Origin: Saccoglossus kowalevskii
Lineage: Eukaryota > Hemichordata > Enteropneusta > Harrimaniidae
Direction: 5' to 3'
NCBI RefSeq assembly: GCF_000003605.2
Contig: NW_003116948.1
Coordinates: 233,028-268,732 of the forward strand
Length of the DNA stretch: 35,705 bases
The notes below the pieces were generated by a model. It did not search any database, was not told the DNA's origin, and saw nothing but the letters and a program-made list of their open reading frames with translations. The first letter of the stretch is position 1, and every line of letters begins with the position of its first letter. A program made the position numbers and the translations under genes. Shown here one piece after another: positions 1 through 11,600 of this stretch.

Positions 1-460
1 TTATTGACAGCATTTCTTGTATTAATTTCCATTGCACACAAAAAAGAAGAAGTAAATACTGATACTGAAGCACAGAATTTGCATGAATTTTTCTCCCGGC
101 CATTCACGCAAACTGCAAACGAAGTCTTTTACCTAATCCATAGTTGTTGACACTTTGCAACCGCCTTGATGGATGTATTGTGACGTATTTTGACCCGGAT
201 TCTGACCTTGCGTTCTGGCTACATGTACTGCCCTTTCATACCAGTTCAATTTCCTTTCATTATTACATCCAAATGTCATGATATTTAATATTTAAAACAA
301 ACCTTTATTTCACAGTCACTTTTGTTTTCACTTTTCTAAAATTATTTTACTGATCAAAGGACTTTTCACTCCCATCATGCAATCTCCCATAGTACTTCCG
401 CAGACACAGCGGCGATCGCCAACATATCTACAAATAACCTCGCTCTCAGGAGCTGAGGAA

Positions 461-558
461 TAAAAACGCAAAGGCTCATGGGTAGACGCTTGTTTTTTTA
501 AACAATGACACGCTATGGCCATCTGACGCATGCGCAGGTGACTACTCCCCCGCTTTAA
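461..558 (-). mobile_element. Truncated copy of TTAA-flanked MITE (family M1)
   Basis: On the minus strand this starts with TTAA then AGCGGGGGAGTAGTCACC and continues through the family core (CATGCGTCAGATGGCCATAG, then CCCATGAGCC). Similarity stops near 461, so the distal inverted repeat is missing. The same element occurs complete at 20751-20915 and 27441-27605 and truncated at 14409-14529. A reading frame running through this stretch on the minus strand (328-618) is an accident of the repeat and is not a gene. Confidence 0.8.
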
Positions 559-1004
559 TGAAGCATAACGTGTTTCGATTTGAAACCGTGTTTTGACATT
601 ACTAGACCGCTGACGCAATTAATTATAGTTATATAAAATAGACGAGGTCTGGTGTTACATCTCTTCACCAAGAAAAGATTTTCAAAGTTAAATAGTATAA
701 CATTAAATTATGCATGAGAATTGTCAAAAACAAATTCAACATGGGTCATAAGATCGTCGTTTTTTTTTACCTGATTACTAGTATTTATTCGGTTGGCTAT
801 AATAATTGCTACATTTGATCAAAATTCATATCACGCTTTGAATGTCGTCATTATCAATTCGTTTTTTAATAAATTTTCATATAATGCGAGCGTTTTCAAC
901 GTACACCCTCGTGGTGTTGAACTCACTGACACGGTCAGGCATGTTGACCTCTTATACATTGTATGTATGTAAGCCGAAATTGGCGTCGGATTGGGATTCG
1001 GTTT

Positions 1005-1634
1005 CGAGTTTATTTATTTATTTATTAACACACAACATCCCCCGGAGGGGATAAAAAGGGTTACAAATCAAATATTAGTAAAAGAAAAATAACTATATAA
1101 AAAGTAAGGGAACAAAAAAGCATTAAAAAAAGAAAGATAAATTTGTATACGAGGAATGTGTTACTGACTTAGTTTATTTAGATGCTGCTGTCTTGTATTA
1201 AAACAGTTTTTTAAATATTGTGCTAAAGGAATTGACATTTTCTCGTTACTTAGTAATGATATGAATTTATTTTCATTACTAAATTTGTCAAAATTTGGTA
1301 TACATTTATTAGCTACAATGTAAAGTGTTGATCTTATTTCGTTGTAATGAGGACAATTTATGACAAAATGTTGTTCATCTTCAACATGGTCATTGTCGCA
1401 CATATTGCAGACTCTGTCTTTAAAATCCAAACCTATATGCCGGCCTGTTTCAATTTTCAGACAGTGGTTGCCAAGTCTAAATTTTGTTAAGGATTTGCGA
1501 AGTTCATTGTTTTTCATAATTGTTAAGTAGTTTTCTTGTTCAATCTTGTTATCAAGTAACACTAGAGCTACATTTTCAGGAGACTTGGATGAGTACTTTG
1601 ATGTATGTTTGTGTTTCCGTTTATCGTCACTTGG
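1005..1634 (-). mobile_element. 5'-truncated LINE (non-LTR retrotransposon) fragment
   Basis: Read on the minus strand, this is the last coding part of a non-LTR retrotransposon (stop at 1161-1163), then about 110 bases of 3' UTR, a short GC hairpin (ATCCCC/GGGGAT, 1036-1052) and a tail of TAAA repeats ending near 1009. A simple-repeat tail after a hairpin is the usual 3' end of several LINE clades. The coding part is open only back to an in-frame stop at 1635-1637, which fits 5' truncation during reverse transcription. The clade cannot be named from this fragment, and no target-site duplication was identified. Confidence 0.8.
1161..1634 (-). pseudogene. C-terminal tail of LINE reverse transcriptase, zf-RVT-like
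   Basis: The frame is open for about 157 codons with no convincing start. The codon opening the longest conventional reading (1560-1562) is GTG, and the frame continues upstream to 1634. It contains LRKSLTKFRLGNHCLKIETG followed by RVCNMC and EDEQHFVINC, giving a CX2C-X9-H-X4-C knuckle. That pattern, with the preceding R-x-G-R-H block, is typical of the zinc-knuckle region downstream of the polymerase domain in animal LINE ORF2 proteins. Polymerase and endonuclease domains are absent, so this is a dead fragment. The family assignment rests on motif recognition only. Confidence 0.75.
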
Positions 1635-1639
1635 CTAAT

Positions 1640-3470
1640 TAATAAAAACAAGAAATTTTGACAGCGGGACCATCCACCATACAAGTGTCACCCCAAGAAT
1701 CATTTAAAAATTTGATAAGCGGCAAATCCGCTTATTTGTTGGCCTGGCCGAAAGTTATCTTACTTCGTTGCCATAGGTACATAATCCTGTTGAGTCTATA
1801 CGTTTTGGTAGCGGCAGGTTGACTTGTGCGTGTAAACCGCACCGTTACTTGAAAAGACCATCGGGAAGGGGTACTCATATTAAACCTGATAAATTATGAA
1901 TGTGTGGAAAAGTGAGTGGAATCCATTTTGAGTCACGTGGTCTTAAAATGAATACACCGTCAGCATCCAGTATTGACTTGGGTTTAAATTCGCCATCCGT
2001 CATTACTTGTAACAGTATTAACAACCACCAAAAACAATTGTTCGAGCTTCAAAAATTGATATTTCAACAAAGAAAAGGTGTTACACTTAACCAACGACAC
2101 CAGCCTGTTATGGGATATACGTTTTCCCGCAAAATATTGTGAAAGGGGACATTGAAGTATCAGTGAGTACATTTCCTGCATAGTCAAATGGAGAGGGTGC
2201 TTATTAAAAAAATGCGTTAAATAATGAAAACATTGAATAATTTAAGTGTAAGAGCTAGTCTAAGAATTGAATCACTCAGAGGGCGTCACGCTCGACTACT
2301 ATTGGTAGTATCAGTCCAGTGCGCTATGGATGGCATTTTAATTGGCAACTGATTGAATAATTCCCCCATAAGACAACAAAGACGCTATACATCGGGTCAA
2401 GTGCAAGGTGACTCTGTTGAAGTACACTTGACGTTGAGGGTTGCTTTTAATATCACAATAGTGTCCCTGTGGGTAAGTAGTCTTGACAAGAAAGTACGAC
2501 AGACCGATTTAAAGTTGACGTGCCGTATTTAGTAGTGCACAGACGGCGACACCTGCTCCTGTCAAAACTGTGATCTGCATGGGAAACGTCACGATTTTAG
2601 TTGACAGAAGCCGCGGAACGAAATGTTGGGGGGCGAGACATGGTCTCCTCACTAGGGGGTCCGAGGGCATGCCCCCTTAAAATTTGTTTTAATCTAGACT
2701 CTCTTTAACGCTATTTCCTGCATTTTGAGGGGCACATTTTGCTGGTGACAAAAGGTTTCAGTTCGATTTCAGGGGCGACCACATGCAAATACTTACACCA
2801 GTGGTCCTCGTGGCTACTAGTGGTCTTTAACAATTTAAATGAATATTTGAGCAGCATTTTTTGTCATTCTTGTTTATATTTTGTTATCCGGGATTTGTTA
2901 TCCTGGATAAACTTGAAGATTTATTAGTTGTGCATTAACCTGAATGATATTTCGGGGTATGTGTCTTGTTCATAAATTTGTCTCAGGCTGACTGCGGTGA
3001 GTTTTAGTAACCGTTTTCTCGCAAAGCTGTGCTAGTGATTCTAATATGGCTGCTAAAGTCGTCCGGACTCTGCGATCTGAACTGGTGACGTAAGGCGTGC
3101 ACTCATTAGCATAAACTGAACTTCTCATAACCACTGACATAGCTGTACCAGCTGGCAATTTTCTGATGTGGTCGAAACTCGGGACATTAAGCAAATTTGA
3201 ACGGTGTTAGATACAACTTGTTACACTCTACTGTGGGTATCCTCGGGGCGGAGCTACGTCACGGACGTTCTACGTTGCTAAGACGCGCACCACTGTACCA
3301 CGTATTCCTATGGGCTTTGTGCGCGCTGCTGTGGAACGCCGGTGGAGCCGGTGAAAACTCGAGAAAACAACACAAACTCAACTTTGAAGTAATTCTGAAC
3401 AACCAAATTCATATATGTTACACACGTAGGGCTAATCTTGTTACACTGTTCAGGGGACTCTCAACAACCA
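1640..3470. other. Non-coding stretch, no gene recognised
   Basis: No frame here has a recognisable domain or codon pattern. A small hairpin (ATAAGCGG/CCGCTTAT with a CAAAT loop, 1715-1735) and a dispersed-repeat segment (2709-2772) are the only structure seen. Confidence 0.5.
2709..2772 (+). repeat. Dispersed repeat segment shared with 15214-15276
   Basis: About 60 bases beginning GCTATTTCCTGCATTTTGAG and running to GGTTTCAGTTCGATTT match, with scattered changes, the inner part of the inverted-repeat element at 15143-15299. It is followed by CAGGGGCGACCACATG, which resembles the CAGGGGCG terminus of that element. This is probably a degraded relative of the same transposon family. Confidence 0.6.
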
Positions 3471-3473
3471 TCG

Positions 3474-3558
3474 CAAAGTACCGTTTTCTGCGAGTTTTTG
3501 GTCTTTGTTTTCACCGCGAGGGTTGCCAGGCGGTAGAAAATGCCCGGATGTCCGCCCC
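3474..3558 (+). repeat. 85 bp dispersed repeat (copy 1 of 2)
   Basis: This runs from CAAAGTACCGTTTTCTG to GCCCGGATGTCCGCCCC and matches 12601-12684 with roughly nine in ten bases identical by eye. It lies inside an open frame (3197-3616) that is not otherwise protein-like. The adjacent hairpin at 3568-3596 may belong to the same element. Confidence 0.75.
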
Positions 3559-3567
3559 GAGAATAAG

Positions 3568-3596
3568 CACAGTCCCTCCACACTTGAGGGACTGTG
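3568..3596. repeat. Hairpin CACAGTCCCTC / GAGGGACTGTG
   Basis: An 11 bp perfect inverted repeat with a 7-base loop. The same arm sequence forms a 14 bp stem at 23286-23319, and a single arm occurs at 14538-14548. Recurrence at three unlinked places suggests a transposon terminus or a foldback element. Confidence 0.7.
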
Positions 3597-3599
3597 GTA

Positions 3600-6500
3600 T
3601 AAGGATCATATACTAGTACAGTAGAAATTGTAAATTGTTCACCCGTCGCTGAGGGCGCTTTAAGTGGGGCCCAGTGGGGTTACAAGTTCTTTTGCGGTCA
3701 GGATCTATGCAAAAACCCAAATATTGAATTCACCCAGAAAGCGTCTAAAATGTAACATCAGACTAAAATATATATATAATAAATATGTACAGGATAGAAA
3801 CCTAGCGGGAGCCGACATGTTATTTTTCCGACTGATCTCTATGCTAGTCAGAGAAGACCACCAGATGTATTTATTTTGTATCTAATGTTTTGGCAAATAC
3901 AGAAGTGACATTTACCAAATGCTCTTCAACCACAACATGCACATTGTAATTCAGAAATTTATTGAAATATACAGGAGATCTGGCGAAAAAAAAATTATAA
4001 ATAAAATAAAATTTTAATTTAAAATTAATAAATAAAATTTAAGTCATTGCCAGAAACATTAAAAACAATAGATACATGGAACGCAAATACAAAATAATAT
4101 ACTGACAATATAATAGCTTGAAAATAAAAAATGGAACTATTTGAGTTATTCCAAACAATTTTTAAACAATTACCAAACCCAGAATTGAAAAAAACAACAT
4201 TTAACTCTGAACATAATTATGACGCATTAATAAAATACGCAAGTTTCAATACATAACTGTAAACAAACCTCTGCGTAAAATTATTTCTTGCATATTTTAA
4301 TAATAAACATCATATACCAAAATATTTATATTATGTACGCCCATAACATTTTTACAGACCTATTACGTAATTTCTTTAAAAGAACGCACATTCAATTTGC
4401 TACAGCTGCTTCTCAGCACCGTTCTAACCAAACACCTCTAACGGAAAATTCTCGCATATGGACAGTAACCCGTCATCGGAAGGAAATATTAGTATACGAT
4501 TTGATTCACTGTTAGAGTAAATAAGTGAGCGTGTAGTTGTTTTACGATGACATACGTGTATTCCCGAGTACCGACTCTAGTTTACGGGCGCGGTGATGGA
4601 CATATGGCAAACAAAGCCGGTTTCGACAACGCCCGAGATCACTCGAATTCTACAGTCTCGTTACCCGATCAGAAATATTCGTTTGTACTCTACGGCGATG
4701 ATGAATTAAATTCGCTTATTAATACTACAAGTGTTGTTTGATATTGGAGTAGTTATGTTTGTTTTTTATTGGATAAATTAAATCCCATGTGCAACTTGTA
4801 TTTCGCTAAAAACAAGACAATCAAAACAGTGTGTGTCGGCTCCAGGTTGAATTATTGACCATGTAAATAAAGAGTAGGGACGAAAGAAAAGAGGGAACTT
4901 GGATTGCCTTCAGTGTGTAAACACACCTCTTGGTCCGCTTTAGTGATTACATCAATACAAACAGCCAATGTTTACAGACAAACACTGTAACAATAAATAC
5001 AAAACATACGTGGACAATCTGAAGGGCTTGACTGCACCAGGCGGAAATCCTATTAGATAGTGACAAAGACAAGTTCCATATGGTGTACTTGTTTGGGTGG
5101 ACATGTGGACACTGGCCATGACCTTGACTAGCCCGGTTTTTTTAGTTTAGCCTACTCAGATGTTCTCATGAAAGTTCCACGTATTTCTGTTATGAGTTAT
5201 ACTAAAGTAATTTTAAGAATAAATGTCACGACCATGTATTAAACTTTTTTTAGCACGATCCATGCTGTAAAGTAGTAATAAAAGGGAAAATGTCAGGCCT
5301 ACTACTCATCTAAGATCATAAGTTTAGTGGTTAGAGTACTCGTAGTCGCGGTCGGTAAAGTTAAAATCTGCCATGCACGTAGAATGTATTTTTTTTAGCG
5401 TCAACATTCTCAGTCTTACAAAGTCTCGGCAACAATAACAATGACACCAGTTAGCTGGTCGTCTGTCAATCATACAGACAGGAAGTAGGTTATACGGCTC
5501 AGATGAGCGGTAAGTAGCTAGTTTTTCACACATTGTGTGTCCGCGTTTAATCTGGTATTAAGGGTGTGGGTCTGACAAGTCTCTTCAGGACAGACAATCC
5601 TTTTAATCACACAGTCACAAGTAGTTGAGACAACCCATATTAAGGGGTCATGACCATTATAACCCATGAGAGAAAAAGTTATAGGAATAACAAAAAATGG
5701 GCAAATTAATGATTTGATTCGCTTACTTTTGAGTGGGACTAGTTTCCAGAATAATGTTGCTGCACATTTGTTTTTTCTTTCTTATGTTAAATATGTGTGG
5801 CTATATATTGAGTTTTAGCTTCACTGAACCATCAACAATGTCGATTTTCTATACTGCTTACGATATAGCAATTCTATTCTATTTTATTTTATTTTATTTT
5901 ATTCGAGAAAGTTGGGTGATTGTGTCGGTTATAGAGTTGCTCCTTTATCCGATTGCGATCCACTAAATGAAACCACGGAACTATAAGCTAACTAGTATGT
6001 TTATTTGGAAGAGGAAGGGGGTACGTTTTGTTTTGTCTTTTTTTCCCCACAAAAAGTCGACGCGACTAAGGAATAACAAAGAATAATTTGAAATCTCTCT
6101 AAATCACCAGTGGGGTGGTGTGTTTCTCCAGATGGCATTCGTGTTGTTTCACGCCAAGATAGTCGGCTTCCGGCGTCCCCTGCAAACACCTGGACAGTAA
6201 CATGTACCCCGACCACGGGGGACCTCCGCTTCTCATCATTCAGATTTGCGAGTTTTATTTCCAAACATAATTATTTACCACATGCCGTGCCAACGCTCGC
6301 CTTCTGATTGAAAAAAACGAAAGAATGCATTACACGCCGGTTTAATACGGGTATCGCCCTGCGACTCCAATATGGGGTGTTGGAAGTGATGTTTCATGCC
6401 CGATAACGCGGAGGACGGTCGCTCCACCACTTTATTCCTACCACGAGCACACTGTCAACACTTTCTCGCATAGCTACGGAGATATTCACGATAGTCTTTT

Positions 6501-8100
6501 AATATAAACTAACCGGGATTTCCCGTTCCATATTCCAGTGTCTGGAATAAGTCAGTACTATACTTTCTCAGTGTTGTTGTTTTTCCCCCGGTACTTCAAG
6601 GAACAATTGTGGGAATTGTACACCATTTCAATTCGGCGAATACGATTTATTTAACATGACATGTGTGTGTACCCACTTCCTATCTCATTGTTATTCACAT
6701 GGAGATGAAAATAGAGCTCCATCTTTTACCCAACTATACCCCGGAACAACCCATAGTACAATATCGTCTTCATATACTCCACTTCATATCAATATTTTAC
6801 GCTGAGGCCCAGAGTCTAAAAAAAAAAAAAAAAGATCGAAACACGATATCCATGTCTAATAATAAACACACGGTTTTCAAAGCACAGCTCGTATAATGTC
6901 CATCTTCGGTTTATTCCACATTTTGCTAGTTGCCCGTGGGAATACGGTCAACGGGGAAACCTACATTTCAAACTTCCGAAATCAGTTCTAACACACTTTT
7001 TTTTTACCAATGATGCCAACATCACCTGTTGCCGGGCAACCACCTGATGCTTGACCAGCCATCATCTTCACTCAAAATGACGTATTTCATAATAAAGTGT
7101 TGGTATTTTATGAATTAGAGACATATGGCGTATTTATCATACTCCACGGAGGTCAACTGTTATTCGATACTTCTCGAGACATTTAATGAAGTCAAAGGTC
7201 ACGCCGGAAGTATGTTCATACTGATAATCATAGGGCAACAATTATGCCAGGAAAGATTACCTCTCAGCCACGGTGGCCCCACTTCCCCCAAAACATAGTA
7301 TTGATATTCACAAGAAAGTTACAAAGAGAGATGTGAGCCAATTTTATTCTCTTGGACCCGACGTATATACATCTGCCAACGTTCGGCTGGGAAGAACCAG
7401 CGAGCAAACGGAAAACAAAACAGAGGCACAATCACAGCGGTGGCTGGTAGGATGGGGCAGATGCTTTCTCCTTTTTCGGTATGGAATGTGACGAGCAACA
7501 GGTTATTTACTGCATGATTCGTTGGTTGGTTAATTGATAGTGTCACTGTGGTATGTCTTCGCCTTCCTGTCAAGTTATCAGCGTCATCCAATCAGAGTGA
7601 GCCGCGTTGCCATGTCGACGCACTGCGCCAGCAGAGAAGGATGGGCGTCCGTCGCTTGATGTATGTTGATGCTATTGCTTTGTGGAATGGGAAATTCCGA
7701 AGTAATTATTTTAACAGGGAAGGGGAATGAGAGAAAAGTTATCGATGGAATGAAAATGGGTACGAATATAGAAGATCGCGTAAAGATCTCATTTCAGGTC
7801 ATTAACATATTTTTTAAAAACTAGAACAATTAAATGCAACGTCTATTCATAAACGTGTGAACTTATTCACAATTTCAAGAAGAGGAAATAGCTCGTCTGT
7901 TGTTGTTTCACAATGTTTCGCTTGATGGAACTATGACGTCCTCACCATTATGATAATATATTTTCATATCAGTGACGATATCGAGTTGGCACTCGACCAA
8001 TTTGTGTTCGTCTACGATGAAAACGACAGAAATGTTTTAGAAACTGTTCGCCCTCCGCGGTTTTCTCAATTTCTCGCCAGTACATACGTTTCCGATTTGA
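3600..8100. other. Long non-coding stretch, no gene recognised
   Basis: The open frames here are short, carry no recognised domain and often overlap on both strands, as at 6001-6307. AT-rich low-complexity sequence occupies about 3985-4060, and there is a poly-A run near 6818-6832. This is probably intergenic DNA upstream of the zinc-finger gene. An unrecognised lineage-specific exon cannot be excluded. Confidence 0.45.
5871..5904 (+). repeat. TTTTA pentanucleotide microsatellite
   Basis: A run of ATTCT units followed by ATTTT units, about 34 bases. It lies in non-coding DNA. Confidence 0.85.
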
Positions 8101-8115
8101 AACCTACTTAACTAT

Positions 8116-8153
8116 ATGCAAATTAGGCACCGATCGCTTTCACAAATATAAAG
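8116..8153 (+). promoter_or_regulatory. Possible core promoter: octamer plus TATA-like box
   Basis: A perfect octamer ATGCAAAT (8116-8123) is followed about 20 bases later by ATATAAAG (8146-8153). This would place transcription start near 8175-8185 and give a 5' UTR of about 350 bases before the SNAG start codon at 8535. The arrangement is suggestive, but short AT-rich motifs are common by chance in this DNA. Confidence 0.3.
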
Positions 8154-8534
8154 TAGCTCCCCTGCGCAACAGGAGATTGTTTACAAAGGCGTCACACATA
8201 TATCATCATCATCACCATCGTTGGTACGAGGCTCATCTCATCGTTTAGAAAGTGAACTGATAATACGCGTCTTTCCGTAAATTTATCAGATATATCTACA
8301 AATTCTGAGAGGAAAAAACGAAAAGGACAATTTTGGAGCACGGTAAATTGTTGAAATTCCGCCATATAAGCAACTCAGCAGGACACCGTGGATATCAGTT
8401 GACACTTGTTGCTGGCTCTCTATCGTCTAACTTAGCCATCGGTTTGACAGGGAGCAATACCAGGCGGGCAGCTCGCACATCGAAGTTCTGCAAAGTCTTA
8501 TTTAACCCATTGCTTGGACCGAGGTGCTATCGAG

Positions 8535-8637
8535 ATGCCGCGTTCATTTCTTGTGAGAAGATACAAGCAGGCTCATGCCATCGTCCTTATGGAGGAAGAG
8601 AGGCGGGACAGACTTGAAAAACATAACGAATTCCAGG
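8535..8637 (+). CDS. scrt: SNAG exon (coding exon 1)
   Basis: ATG at 8535 (G at -3) opens [14 protein letters not shown], a near-perfect SNAG repression motif, followed by a charged helix-like segment rich in E and R. The donor is GTGAGT at 8638, leaving phase 1. A reading starting about 20 bases upstream adds residues before MPRSFLV. It is unlikely because SNAG works at the extreme N-terminus. The donor is followed directly by a long T run in the intron. Confidence 0.85.
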
Positions 8638-11600
8638 GTGAGTTTTTTTTTTTTTTCAACAAATCCATGATGGCCGACTGTGTCATCATTCATCCCCCTG
8701 TATTGCACACTGACGCGAAGCTTATGTATAGTATATGAAACAGTTCCGTTATTCTAAAGTGATATTTAAAAAAACAAAACATTTAATAGCAGACATAACG
8801 ATGTAGACATCTTTTCTACGATTGTTCTCAACACACTGACTGTGTCAGTGGTTCTCCGTTTAAATATTGGTATGTCGAATCAATCTGGGCGGTATTAACA
8901 ATCCATGACAAGACAGAAAAAAAACGCTCAATGACAATTACATATGTATTCTTTCGGTAACTCATATCCCTTGGCATTTTTAGTTGTATATTACGTCACC
9001 GTTTCCGCTTTCAGTTGTTTTTTCTCATTGACTTTTCCGTGGTTATGTAGACGTATTGAGATGTGACGTAGTTCTGGTTCGCATAAACAATAATCCCCGT
9101 TATACGCACAGGATGTAAAGCATACTGTATCACCGATTTAGATTATAAGCACAGGCCTCCATTTTGTAGGACTTTTATTACTGTACACTACTCAGTACAT
9201 TTCCAGTTACAACAACCTGTTTGCCAGCTCAGATCCGGTCTTGGGTGACGAGACACAACATTGCTCAAAGGCTTGGGTAGATTTTTAAGTCTGCGGACAA
9301 CTTGTTGGATTTAACTCGGGTTTCACGTTTGCGTCGCCCACTCTACACACCCAAATAAACTTTTTTAATAGACATAAACTGGAACAGGGCACAGCAATGG
9401 CCTTTACTGAACGCATTCCAGTCTGCCGTATAAAATATCGTTTCTATAATACATCATTTTTAATTGTAAACAGATTGTCTCGAAACTGCGTGTGTACTCG
9501 AGCAAGGCGGCATGCAGTTTTCTGGCCTTCGCTTGAGAAACTGTTTTATTTGATACTATACTTTCAGGAATGTTGTTCGACGTCAAAACACACGGAATGA
9601 AAACAATAAATAAACCACGTTTCCAGTCACCGTGGTCCATCGGCATATTTTCACAAACTTTCGACGGATATATAACTTGAGTTTGACTTAAAAATCATCG
9701 TAGATGGCCTTGTTATTGAGATCTATGTTTATCTCGCTAACTGCCTGCCATCAATCGCCAACAAATCGCTGACATACCCTAATACATCGATGACCTCTTT
9801 AAAAAATCAGTTGAAACCGCCATAATGCAAGTATTTCAAATGCAACACAGACATTTTCATTATAGCTTGAAATAAAAAAAGTGTACAATTCGTTTATTGA
9901 AAAAAAAAAGTTCCTGATTTCTTTGATTGGCATCTCTCTCACTCTCTAAAAAAAGGAGTCCAATTCTGGGTGTTGAATTACGTCTCATCCGCTTATAGCT
10001 GATAACCCTTTTACGTGACTTTTCCTTTCGCCCAGTTTTCTATTTCGAGTAGAATGTGTCTGTTATTTCACTTGAAAGAATAGCACCAGCGGCGCAGTTT
10101 CCACTTGCGAAGTGAAATTGACGCCGTTCTAGAACATGCTCGTTGGTGATCTTGGTAAAAAGCACAGATGACGATACCCAGGGAGGGCCCACGACATGTA
10201 CACGTGATACGTATAGTCGGTTATGATAACAACTGGACGCTTACAATTCTCTTGTTATTTAGAGACTTAGTCTTATCTGAAAAAAACAGTCTATATTTAT
10301 GTGGAAACAACTTAAAATAAATCTTTTTAGATTTCCAGATGGGGTCCTTAAAAAAAACACTAATAATAGCAGTGTGGGTATAGTCAAACTTGGTTCAGAA
10401 TTAAGTCTACTTTTGTTGTGGTTTGTTTTAATAATGAAACCGGAGTATTAAAATAAATCCGCGGATGTGCATGGCCGTGGCTGTCATTTTCACGGTGGTC
10501 TGGTGAATGAATCCTTCCTGTGTGTTAACCCTAACTAGTACTATTTATTCTCCGTTTATATCAAAACTGGCTTATTTCAAATAACCCGAAAAAGAAATCA
10601 TCCATTGTTTCGGCCCATGGCAAAATCGGCTTGATCATGCCTAAATTAGCCACAATTACCGGCGTAAAGAATTCACAATGATTGGTAATTGTAACATTGG
10701 GATAAATTAACTGCTCTTGGATTTGTTAAACTTCAGCGCGTATAAGTAAGGGTGTCCCCGTTTTGAGAAAAAAAAATCAGACAACAATGCAAGCTTTCAA
10801 GTAAATGGCTTCTTCGTTTATTTTCTCGCGTCGCCTCTTAAGGAGTTGATTGTTCCACGTTGTTCACAGCAAATTATGTTTGACAACATGGTGTTTGAAA
10901 AGTTACAATGAATAATGCCCTGAAAGATAACCGATTAATAAGGGAACACTGAGACAGTGGGGGCACAGAGGTAACCTTTACAACAACAGAGAGTAAGGTC
11001 TCTAAGTTGCGGTTATCGTGTGACCCGCTATGGGTAAAAGTTTAACGGTAACGCGATACTCTCACCAATCTTATACCGCAACAGAGAGTACCTACTAATT
11101 GACCTTTTTTTCATTAAAACAGAGTGTTATCCATGTTCAGAACTCAAGAATGTAAACTTGGAGAGAGACATGGAAGACCTGCTCCTGTTACCCACCCCTG
11201 AAGCCCAGGCAATTGATAGTTTTCCCAGTAAAGCGCCATCACGCCGCAAGCGATACAGGGGGCGCCCGCGGATCCCGCGGTTTATTTCACGCTCGTCGCT
11301 TACCGTTGACGAGTTTCTGTCCGGTATGAAGATGGTACGACCCCGAAAACAGAGAAAAAGAAAAGAATGTGACGACAACAGTCAAAAACCAACCCGAGTT
11401 CAGACACGAAGATCCACGTCCATTTATCGACGCTCGTCGAACACCGAGAACGAACCCGAGGCCCTTGAAAAGGATGATGATGAGTCGTTCGTTGCCGGAG
11501 AAACGGAAGATGCAGAGGAATCCTTGTTTGTCGATTCGAATAAAATGGAAGAGCATAATAACAACAACAACAACAACTTAAAATCAGAGCCGGAACAGAT

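Noticed and set aside
328-618. 96-codon minus-strand open frame
   Set aside because: Its middle is the M1 MITE copy, and the rest has no protein features.
1715-1735. Hairpin ATAAGCGG/CCGCTTAT as a terminator or RNA element
   Set aside because: Short, isolated and without supporting context. Such stems are frequent by chance.
3197-3616. 139-codon plus-strand open frame
   Set aside because: It runs through the 85 bp dispersed repeat and hairpin. No domain, and it starts at a non-ATG codon.
6001-6307. Overlapping open frames on both strands
   Set aside because: No recognisable domain in either. Openness on both strands is expected from the local composition.
8333-8617. 94-codon open frame ahead of the zinc-finger start
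   Set aside because: It overlaps the SNAG exon in another frame and lacks any motif. It lies in the presumed 5' UTR.
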